A DNA stretch of 5,726 nucleotides from Nitrospinota bacterium (GTDB taxonomy: Bacteria > UBA8248), in assembly GCA_029937135.1 (NCBI GenBank), contig JAPYQX010000196.1, forward strand, positions 1 through 5,726, given 5' to 3'. Made by a program: the position numbers and the translations under genes. The notes beneath the pieces are model-generated. The model saw only the letters and a list, made by a program, of their open reading frames with translations. It was not told the origin of the DNA and did not search any database. Of this stretch, positions 1 through 5,726 are shown one piece after another (within the stretch, counting starts at the first letter, position 1; each line of letters begins with the position of its first letter).

Positions 1-42
1 TTTGAATAAATAATTTTCAGACTTTTTTTTCCGCGCTTCCAA
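1..42. other. AT-rich sequence downstream of hyuB, no terminator recognised
   Basis: After the hyuB stop the minus strand contains a run of eight A (23-30 region) followed by a very AT-rich stretch. A weak imperfect stem (GCG/CTT against AAG/CGC, about 33-51) overlaps the end of hyuB, but what follows on the minus strand is A-rich rather than T-rich, so it is not a classical intrinsic terminator for this operon. Whether the operon continues beyond the left edge cannot be told. Confidence 0.4.
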
Positions 43-1587
43 CTAAGGCGCTTTCCCATAACCACCGCCGCCGGGGGTGAGCAATTCCAAAATATCCCCC
101 GGGGCGAGGAGGGTGGATTTTTTCGGATCGATTTCATTTCCATTGATCGAGACACGGCCGCGGGCTCCGGAGTCTCCTCCAAACAAGCCGGGCGCCGGTT
201 TTTTCGTCCGCTCCGCCATGAACGACACGGCGACGCTGCCCGCCGAATCATTCCGCATGAGAACCCGTTGCCCGCACCCGCCGGATCTTAGCCCTGCCCC
301 GCCCGAACCGGAGACGATGTTTTTTTCAAGAAATGTAAAGGGCGATATGCGCTCGAGAATTTCCACGGGCGTGTGGGATACATTGCTCGGAAAACTCAGG
401 CACGAATGACCGTCTTCCCGTCCGGTCGCTCCCGTCCCTCCGTTGTGGAAAAAAAGGCCCGCCGTGTGATTTCCATGTTTGTCGAGCCCGCTGTAGTTGA
501 CGCACCACATGGGAGACCCGCTTGGCGCCGCCACCCGCCCGGGAATAATAGGCGCCAGGGCCGTAAAAATAGCGGCCGTGAGATAGTGCCCCACCAACAT
601 GCGGCCGCCCCCGGCGGCCGGCCGCATCGGATTGAGAATACTTCCTTCGGGAGCACGAACGGCTATCGGGCGAAAGCACCCTTCGTTATTGGGAACTTCC
701 GGGCACAGAGCGCACTTTACGGGATAAACCGAATAGGCATACGTATAGTTGTAGGCGACATTAATCGCCACCGCGACTTGCGGAGAAGAGCCCTCGTAGT
801 CAATGAGGAGGCTCTCTCCTTCTTTCTCGATTCGAGTCCGAATGACAACCGGAATCTCGATTCCGTCCGTTTCGACTTCCGATTCGTAAACGCCGTCCGG
901 AATATCATTCAACGCCCCTCGCATGACTTTTTCAGACCGGCCTTGAATTTCCCCGGTCAACCCGCGCAGGTCCGTCAACCCGTACTCTTCCAAAAGCTCA
1001 ACCAACCGGCCCTCGGCGAAATCATTGGCCGCTATTTGCGCATAAATATCCCCCATCACTAAATCGGGAACACGGACATTGCATCGAATCAGGGAGACAA
1101 GGGTTTCATCCACGACACCGCCCCGGACCATCTTCATTATCGGTATCTGAAGACCCTCCTCATACACTTCGCGAGCGTCGGGAGAGCGTATTTTTCCGCC
1201 GATATCGGGGAGGTGGGCGGTGCTGGCCGAGAACCCGATCAGGCGGCCACGATAAAATACCGGCTTGGCGATATTCACGTCCGGCAAATGACCTGTCCCG
1301 TGCCAAATGTCGTTGGTAATCAGGATGTCGCCGGGTTCGAGATCTTCCGGGGGGAACACACGCAGAAAATGACGCACGGTGATGGGCAAGGTGCCGATGA
1401 ACGAGGCGATACTGGCCGAGGACTGGACCAGGGACTCCCCCCGGTCGTCGGTGATGACGCAGGAAAAATCATTGGATTCCCGGACAAGGGTCGAGAACGA
1501 TGTCCTGATCAGGGTCGCCGCCGCTTCATCCACCACCCCGATAAGCCGCCGCCACAGCACCTCGACTTCAATCGGATCAAAAGGCAC
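43..1587 (-). CDS. hyuB: Hydantoinase/oxoprolinase family protein, subunit B
   Basis: This 514-residue protein starts at GTG (1587), two bases after the stop of subunit A, and ends with TAG at 43-45. The start is supported by the family's usual N-terminus: DPIEVEVLWRRL (4-14) matches the common DPIxxEVxxxRL opening. Hydantoinase B signatures run through the protein: RESNDFSCVITDDRG (36-50), PGDILITNDIWHGTGHLPDV (85-104), AHLPDIGG (124-131, with the His and Asp expected at the metal site), PNNEGCFRPIAVRAPEGS (299-316), AAPSGSP (353-359), HNGGTGATGREDGHSCLSFP (381-400), SNVSHTPVEILE (401-412), SGSGGAGLRSGG (426-437) and TPGGGGYGK (504-512). In known two-subunit enzymes this partner catalyses opening of the phosphorylated ring after subunit A acts. 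Relatives are usually about 520-590 residues, so this is a slightly short but complete form, and well below acetone carboxylase alpha (about 770). That favours a hydrolase over a carboxylase. It is very probably made in fixed ratio with subunit A. The actual substrate (hydantoin, oxoproline, lactam or other) cannot be told. Confidence 0.95.
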   Translation of the reverse strand: MPFDPIEVEVLWRRLIGVVDEAAATLIRTSFSTLVRESNDFSCVITDDRGESLVQSSASIASFIGTLPITVRHFLRVFPPEDLEPGDILITNDIWHGTGHLPDVNIAKPVFYRGRLIGFSASTAHLPDIGGKIRSPDAREVYEEGLQIPIMKMVRGGVVDETLVSLIRCNVRVPDLVMGDIYAQIAANDFAEGRLVELLEEYGLTDLRGLTGEIQGRSEKVMRGALNDIPDGVYESEVETDGIEIPVVIRTRIEKEGESLLIDYEGSSPQVAVAINVAYNYTYAYSVYPVKCALCPEVPNNEGCFRPIAVRAPEGSILNPMRPAAGGGRMLVGHYLTAAIFTALAPIIPGRVAAPSGSPMWCVNYSGLDKHGNHTAGLFFHNGGTGATGREDGHSCLSFPSNVSHTPVEILERISPFTFLEKNIVSGSGGAGLRSGGCGQRVLMRNDSAGSVAVSFMAERTKKPAPGLFGGDSGARGRVSINGNEIDPKKSTLLAPGDILELLTPGGGGYGKAP

Positions 1588-1589
1588 GT

Positions 1590-3683
1590 CTAGCCCTCCA
1601 GTGTCGCCTGGATATTTCCCGATTCATCTTTCACGAAAACCGCGTCACCCGGCATAACGATAGTCGATTCGCGCTCCTCGATGACCGCCGGCCCCGAAAA
1701 AATATCACCCTCCGGAAGAGCGTAGCGATCATAAACCACCCCCTCGACGAATTCCCGCCTCGCACCGTCGAACATCCGCCTCGTCCCTTTCGAGCAGGTC
1801 TCCTTCTCCTCGGCACGAAAAAGCTGAGTGGGTATATTTTCCACCCGGGGGCCCAGGAGGGTGAGGCGCCATGCGGCCACCTCTATCGGCACCCCTTCCA
1901 TTTTCCGCCCGAATTTCAGCAGATACGCATCCTCGAATAATTTTTCTGTGTCCGCCTCCTCGCCAGGCAGGCGCTCGCCGGACAGGCAGCCGGCCTCATG
2001 CGGCAACGTCACTGCCACGGTATCGGACTGGCCCCTGTAGCGCATGTCCGCCGTGATGGTCCGCTCCCACCCCTCACCCTTCTCCCCGGACGCCAAAATT
2101 TCATTCAGGGCCTGGGCCTCCATCTCCTCAAAAAGGCGACAGGTTCTTTTCCAATCGATTTCTTTCACATCCGAAACATACGCACGCACCGCATCGGAGC
2201 GCGGCCGCGCCATCAAAAGCCCGATGGCTGATGCCACGCCAACCGATGGCGGAAATACGACCTGCCGGACATGAAGCTTTCGCGCCATATGGCAGGCATG
2301 GGCCGGACCCGCTCCGCCTGTCGCAATGAGAGAGAAACGGCGGGGGTCCGCCCCCTTTTCCGCGATATGCACTCTCGCCGCGCTGGCCATATGCTCGGTT
2401 ACCAGTTCGTGGACGCCCCAGGCCGCATCCTCGATGCTCAGAGCCAACTCCCGAGCAAGCCCTTCCAATGCTTTTTCAGCCTCCTGGACCGAAAGGCGCA
2501 TTTCGCCGCCCAAAAAATATTCCGGATTCAGGTAGCCAAGCAGTAAATTGGCGTCCGTGACCGTTGGCTCTGTTCCGCCAAGGCAGTAGCAGGCCGGGCC
2601 GGGGTTGGAGCCCGCGCTGGCGGGCCCCACCTGGGCCAGGCCCATCCTATTGACGTGAGCGATGCTTCCGCCACCCGCGCCGATTTCAACCAGATCCACG
2701 GATGGCACAAGAATCGGCAGGCCGCTTCCCTTCTGAAAGCGCGAGGTGCGGGAAACCTCTAGGGAATTCGCCGTTTCCGGCTCTCCCTCGCGAATAAGGC
2801 ATATTTTCGCGGTGGTCCCGCCCATATCAAAGCCGATTGCCCGGTCTTTTCCGCAAGATTGCGCGACCCGGGCGGCCGCCAGCGCCCCGCCGGCGGGCCC
2901 CGACTCCACGATACGGATGGGTGCACGGCGAACGCTCTCCAGCGTCGTGAATCCGCCCGTCGAAAGCATGATCGACAGCCTGCCGCCGAAACCGATCTCT
3001 CTCATTCCTCCCGACAATTTTTTCATATAACGATCAACCAGGGGCTGAACATACGCGTTGGCCGCCACCGTGGAACAACGCTCGTACTCTCCTGTTTCGG
3101 GCGATATTCCGGACGACCGGCTGATCCATATATCCGGATGGCGTTCGCGGAGCGCGGCCTCGGCCGCCTCCTCGTTCGCAGGGTTCACCGGGGCATGGAG
3201 AAAATTAATGGCGACCGATTCGACCCCCCGGGCGCGGAGCTCGGCGGCCGCCGAAAGGACTTCCTCCACATCGGTTCGGGAGATAATATTTCCATCGGCA
3301 TCCGTCCGCTCGTTTATGCCCTTGCAACGGTCCGGCGGAACGAGAGGCGAGGGGATTTCGAGAAAAAGGTCGTAGAGATCGAATCGCTTTTCGCGTGCGA
3401 GCTCAAGGGTGTCGGTAAATCCCGCTGTCGCGATGAGACCCACCCGCGCGCCCGAGCGCTCGATCAAGGCATTCGCCACCAACGTCGTGGCATGAATAAC
3501 CACTTCCACGTCCCGTGCTTGAATTCCGGCGGAATCGAGAATCTTGCGAAAACCGTTTAGCGCGCCCTCGGCGGGGTCGCCCGGAGTCGTCAGGACTTTC
3601 GCGACGTGAACACTGCCGCCATCAATCAAGACAACATCGGTGAATGTACCCCCAATGTCGATTCCGACGCGAATATCATTCAT
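1590..3683 (-). CDS. hyuA: Hydantoinase/oxoprolinase family protein, subunit A (ATP-dependent)
   Basis: This is a full-length 697-residue protein, a normal size for HyuA. The N-terminal hydantoinase A domain starts with the ATP phosphate-binding loop DIGGTFTD (residues 9-16), followed by HATTLVANALIER (64-76) and a long ELRARGVESVAINFLHA segment near 148-164. The central actin-like ATPase domain shows ESGPAGG (260-266), a second phosphate loop GFDMGGTTAK (284-293), VDLVEIGAGGGSIA (329-342), GPASAGSNPGPACY (353-366), TVTDANLLLGYL (374-385) and TGGAGPAHA (455-463). The C-terminal domain has RYRGQ (548-552) and GPAVIEERESTIVMPGD (664-680). In characterised relatives (N-methylhydantoinase, 5-oxoprolinase, caprolactamase) this subunit phosphorylates the cyclic amide so that subunit B can open the ring; acetone and acetophenone carboxylases are built from the same folds. 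No carboxylase-type small subunit is present here. The start ATG lies eight bases after the stop of the preceding gene and lacks a good ribosome site. No signal peptide; cytoplasmic. The gene symbol names the family, not a proven hydantoin substrate. Confidence 0.95.
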   Translation of the reverse strand: MNDIRVGIDIGGTFTDVVLIDGGSVHVAKVLTTPGDPAEGALNGFRKILDSAGIQARDVEVVIHATTLVANALIERSGARVGLIATAGFTDTLELAREKRFDLYDLFLEIPSPLVPPDRCKGINERTDADGNIISRTDVEEVLSAAAELRARGVESVAINFLHAPVNPANEEAAEAALRERHPDIWISRSSGISPETGEYERCSTVAANAYVQPLVDRYMKKLSGGMREIGFGGRLSIMLSTGGFTTLESVRRAPIRIVESGPAGGALAAARVAQSCGKDRAIGFDMGGTTAKICLIREGEPETANSLEVSRTSRFQKGSGLPILVPSVDLVEIGAGGGSIAHVNRMGLAQVGPASAGSNPGPACYCLGGTEPTVTDANLLLGYLNPEYFLGGEMRLSVQEAEKALEGLARELALSIEDAAWGVHELVTEHMASAARVHIAEKGADPRRFSLIATGGAGPAHACHMARKLHVRQVVFPPSVGVASAIGLLMARPRSDAVRAYVSDVKEIDWKRTCRLFEEMEAQALNEILASGEKGEGWERTITADMRYRGQSDTVAVTLPHEAGCLSGERLPGEEADTEKLFEDAYLLKFGRKMEGVPIEVAAWRLTLLGPRVENIPTQLFRAEEKETCSKGTRRMFDGARREFVEGVVYDRYALPEGDIFSGPAVIEERESTIVMPGDAVFVKDESGNIQATLEG
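1594..1599 (-). promoter_or_regulatory. Ribosome binding site of hyuB, inside the end of hyuA
   Basis: The minus strand reads GGAGGG, six bases before the GTG start at 1587. The motif is formed by the last sense codons of hyuA (Glu-Gly), directly before its TAG stop. A ribosome finishing hyuA is therefore positioned to restart on hyuB, a standard arrangement for two subunits needed in equal amounts. The strong site also makes the non-ATG start credible. Confidence 0.8.
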
Positions 3684-3691
3684 TTTTTGAG

Positions 3692-4654
3692 TTAGGCTTC
3701 TACCATGATTTCGCCGCCCTCGATTATTGGTTTTCCGTCAAACCATACCGAGGGCTTGCGAATGATCACGTCAAAATGTGTTTTTGCCTGGACCCCGCCG
3801 CCCAAATTCGCCGAGGTGCCGATACCGAAGTGAATTGTACCGTTAACACCTTCGTCGTTGAGCATCTCCCCGGTAAAATCTTTGCATTTCAGATTCAGGC
3901 CGATGGCGAACTGGGCGATATTGTAAACCCACTTGTCGTTTTGCTCTGAAAGAAGATTCTCGAGATACCCCGCCTGCTCTCCGCCGGTGATTTTTTCCAC
4001 GAATCCGCCTTCGATAAGAAAAGTGACAGGCTCGCGAATCACGCCCACCCCGTAGTAGGGAATGCTTCCGTCGCAAACAAGAACGCCCGACGCGGAACCA
4101 TCCACTGGAGATGTGTTCGCTTCGATGTTGGGGACGGCTGAAAACCCCGGGGAGTCAACGATGCAGCAATGACTATTCCCGCTCCGGCCCTCGAGGCTGA
4201 ACTCGACCTCCGTCCCCGCCGGATTCGTCACACGCACGGTGTTGGTAGCCGTAAGACGCCCGGCCAGTGAGTCGCAAAGGGGTTTTCGCGCGCGAAAATC
4301 GGCCATCAGGCCGCCCGACCGCATCATGCCTTCCGTGAATGCGGTCATCGAGAGGACCCTAGCGCCCTCGCCAATCGCTTCCCGGACAGCTTTCGTATGA
4401 GAGAGCGCAAGCGTGACAGGCATGATAACGACCCCGGCCCGGCGCATCGCGGCCCCGATGGACGGCGCGGGCTCTTCATTGTCGATTGTCCGTGGCGGGC
4501 ATATTAGAAGAGATGTTCCGCCGCCGGCCGCCTCAGCGGCTTTTTTTACCGCCCGGGCGATGGGCAGCCGCTCCTCGTCAGTGATGATGAGGACATCCTC
4601 GCCTTTTTTCACTCCGGCGCAATCCCGGACGAGTATTTCCGCTCCTTTTTCCAT
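3692..4654 (-). CDS. M29 aminopeptidase / NicX-like metal-dependent enzyme
   Basis: This 320-residue protein belongs to the superfamily of M29 (thermophilic leucyl aminopeptidase, COG2309) and NicX, the Fe(II) 2,5-dihydroxypyridine 5,6-dioxygenase; NicX is about 350 residues and M29 peptidases about 400. The N-terminal third is the alpha/beta domain (VKKGEDVLIITDEE near 15-28, then RAGVVIMPVTLALSH near 72-86). The metal half is C-terminal: PNIEANTSPVDGSASG near 175-190, NIAQFAIGLN near 245-254, DEGVNGTIHFGIG near 267-279 and THFDVII near 292-298. The last holds the His-x-Asp pair (H293, D295) used for metal in both NicX and M29 enzymes. Where relatives usually carry AE(F/L)GIG, this protein has Gln (Q248), which may alter or abolish one metal contact. 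No signal peptide or membrane segment is seen, so it is probably cytoplasmic. I chose ATG 4654 over an in-frame TTG directly before it (4657) because a ribosome site sits six bases upstream of the ATG and only three from the TTG. It starts 35 bases after the oxidoreductase stop. Family assignment is good; peptidase or dioxygenase activity is undecided. Confidence 0.85.
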   Translation of the reverse strand: MEKGAEILVRDCAGVKKGEDVLIITDEERLPIARAVKKAAEAAGGGTSLLICPPRTIDNEEPAPSIGAAMRRAGVVIMPVTLALSHTKAVREAIGEGARVLSMTAFTEGMMRSGGLMADFRARKPLCDSLAGRLTATNTVRVTNPAGTEVEFSLEGRSGNSHCCIVDSPGFSAVPNIEANTSPVDGSASGVLVCDGSIPYYGVGVIREPVTFLIEGGFVEKITGGEQAGYLENLLSEQNDKWVYNIAQFAIGLNLKCKDFTGEMLNDEGVNGTIHFGIGTSANLGGGVQAKTHFDVIIRKPSVWFDGKPIIEGGEIMVEA

Positions 4655-4660
4655 CAAAAA

Positions 4661-4666
4661 CTCCCT
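4661..4666 (-). promoter_or_regulatory. Ribosome binding site of the NicX-like gene (decides the start)
   Basis: The minus strand reads AGGGAG here. Six bases separate it from ATG 4654 and only three from the in-frame TTG at 4657, so it supports the ATG. It lies in the 35-base spacer after the oxidoreductase stop. That spacer is AT-rich near the stop, but I see no convincing -35/-10 pair and no hairpin followed by a T run, so readthrough from the upstream gene is likely. Confidence 0.7.
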
Positions 4667-4689
4667 GGATACGATAAAAATAGAATATT

Positions 4690-5726
4690 TCAGGACACTG
4701 CTTCTTTTTCCACATCCCTTCCTGAAAAAATCTGAACGAGCGCATTATAGTCGGGAACACCGCTGCGGGGGTCACGATGGCCCCGCTTGATGAGGACATT
4801 CCCCTCGGGCCAGTGCACCTGCACGTTGCGGGGCCGAATGGGCATCACCTTGACGCGTCCGAGAAACTCCCCCGCCTCGGATTTCAAAAGAACGGGGGCG
4901 CCATCGCCAAGCCCAATTTGTTCGGCATCCTCCCGGCTGAGGAACACCTCGTCGCGGACCGCCCCGGTGAGCGAATCGTAATCCTCAAGCACCATGCTAT
5001 TGAACTGCTTACCCCGTCTGGTGCTAAGAAAAAACCACCCGTCAGGGATTTCGGCGGCGGGAGGCCAAAGCGCCCTAAAATGAGCCCGCCCGTCAGGCGT
5101 CGGAAATCGCCCTCCCTCACATAGCCGGGCCCCTCCCCACTGAAACGAATCGCCCTTTTTCTTCAAATGCTGTATCCCCTCATAAGCAGGAACAACCCGG
5201 GCGATTTCTTCCCTGATCGCGGCCGTGTCACTGAAATGAATTTCATTCTTCCTCGATGGATAAACCCGCTCGGCCATCTCCATCAAAATTTCCCACTCGG
5301 CTTTGCTCTCGCCGATTCGCCGTCCCGGAATTTCAGGGCTGAATATAACGCGCCGCTCCGTTGTCGTTTCGCATCCGCCGCCCACCTGTTCGTAGCGCGT
5401 TCGCGCGGGAAGGAGAAGAACGGCCTCGCCCGCCTCCGGAAACATGGCGGAATTCAGGACGATATCCTGATGAATGCGCAGGGGAATGCGTTCAAGCGCC
5501 TCCCGGACAAAATCCGGTTCGGGGAGGGTTTCGAGAAAATTCCCACCGGCGAAATAAAGAACATCAATTTCACCCGAATGCGATGACTCGACCATCTCAA
5601 CCGCCGACAACCCCGCATCCGCCGGGGGCATGAAATCCCAAATTTCCGCAAGCGCCCCGGCAGAACTCTCGCCGATGGCCGCCCCGCCGGGGATGGAAAT
5701 TGGAATAATGGCGAGCCCAACAATTC
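4690..5726 (-). CDS. Molybdopterin-dependent oxidoreductase, formate dehydrogenase-like alpha subunit (C-terminal part, 5' end outside window)
   Basis: The reading frame is open to the right edge, giving 344 visible residues before the TGA stop at 4690-4692; an in-frame ATG at 5631 is internal. The family is usually about 700 residues or more, so roughly half is missing. Numbering from the first full codon (5724), residues 50-130 match the end of the catalytic molybdopterin domain: YFAGGNFLETLPEPD near 56-71, LLPARTRYEQVGGG near 104-117 and TTTERRVIFSPEIPG near 120-134. FPTPDGRAHF lies near 207-216. From about 230 there is a molydopterin dinucleotide-binding beta-barrel, with STRRGKQFNSM near 234-244 and QVHWPEGNVLIKRG near 302-315. 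Such enzymes bind bis-MGD molybdenum or tungsten and move electrons to or from small substrates. The residues that would tell formate dehydrogenase from other members (the metal-ligand Cys/Sec/Ser, the N-terminal Fe-S motif, any Tat signal) lie outside the window. The family is secure; the substrate is not. YdeP-type proteins are an alternative, but the region after TTTERR looks less like them. Confidence 0.87.
   Translation of the reverse strand, partial: IVGLAIIPISIPGGAAIGESSAGALAEIWDFMPPADAGLSAVEMVESSHSGEIDVLYFAGGNFLETLPEPDFVREALERIPLRIHQDIVLNSAMFPEAGEAVLLLPARTRYEQVGGGCETTTERRVIFSPEIPGRRIGESKAEWEILMEMAERVYPSRKNEIHFSDTAAIREEIARVVPAYEGIQHLKKKGDSFQWGGARLCEGGRFPTPDGRAHFRALWPPAAEIPDGWFFLSTRRGKQFNSMVLEDYDSLTGAVRDEVFLSREDAEQIGLGDGAPVLLKSEAGEFLGRVKVMPIRPRNVQVHWPEGNVLIKRGHRDPRSGVPDYNALVQIFSGRDVEKEAVS

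Noticed and set aside
33..51. Small stem-loop at the end of hyuB as a possible terminator
   Set aside because: The stem is short with a bulge and is followed by an A run, not a T run, on the transcribed strand.
601..625. GC-rich inverted repeat with nested palindromes (GCGGCCGC and GCGGCCGGCCGC)
   Set aside because: It falls in the conserved hyuB stretch Arg-Pro-Ala-Ala-Gly-Gly-Gly-Arg, whose codons are GC-rich by necessity; there is no T run and no second copy nearby, so codon content explains it.
373..1062. Long plus-strand open frame (229 codons) opposite hyuB
   Set aside because: It is a shadow of hyuB with low-complexity, basic composition and no family features.
2859..3560. Long plus-strand open frame (233 codons) opposite hyuA
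   Set aside because: It lies wholly inside the well-supported hyuA gene, its translation is Arg/Pro/His-rich with no recognisable domain, and such antisense frames are common in GC-rich genes.
1590..3683. HyuA/HyuB pair as an acetone or acetophenone carboxylase
   Set aside because: No small gamma-type subunit is present and subunit B, at 514 residues, is much shorter than acetone carboxylase alpha; a hydantoinase/oxoprolinase-type pair fits better, although carboxylation is not strictly excluded.
4667..4689. AT-rich spacer that could hold a -10 element for the NicX-like gene
   Set aside because: A TATTCT-like hexamer is present, but no matching -35 at the right distance was found; AT-rich spacers often give such hits by chance.

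Overview
The window is a compact block of four protein genes, all read from the minus strand, so transcription runs from high to low coordinates. In that order they are: the C-terminal part of a molybdopterin-dependent oxidoreductase of the DMSO-reductase/formate dehydrogenase type (4690 to the right edge); a metal-dependent enzyme of the M29 aminopeptidase / NicX-like fold (3692-4654); hydantoinase/oxoprolinase subunit A (1590-3683); and subunit B (43-1587). Nearly every base is coding. The gaps are 35, 8 and 2 bases, and 42 AT-rich bases follow the last gene. The first gene is cut by the window edge. The other three look intact, with no frameshift or internal stop.

The organism is a bacterium of moderately high GC (above 50% by eye) that uses Shine-Dalgarno sites and some non-ATG starts (GTG for subunit B; TTG possible but less likely for the NicX-like gene). 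The sequence does not fix the phylum. Genes of this kind are common in uncultivated soil and marine bacteria and in heterotrophic Proteobacteria, so any closer placement would be a guess. There is no sign of mobile elements, RNA genes, CRISPR arrays or phage.

The tight packing and the shared strand suggest one operon. HyuA and HyuB homologues form a complex that uses ATP to open cyclic amides (hydantoins, 5-oxoproline, lactams), and related enzymes carboxylate ketones. NicX-like proteins include an Fe(II) ring-cleaving dioxygenase of the nicotinate pathway and also peptidases. The molybdenum enzyme would do redox chemistry on a small substrate. Together they look like a catabolic module for a small, probably nitrogen-containing or cyclic, organic compound. 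The substrate cannot be read from the sequence. The most interesting points are the gene combination itself, a likely Glu-to-Gln change at an expected metal-ligand position of the NicX-like protein, and the translational coupling of the last two genes.
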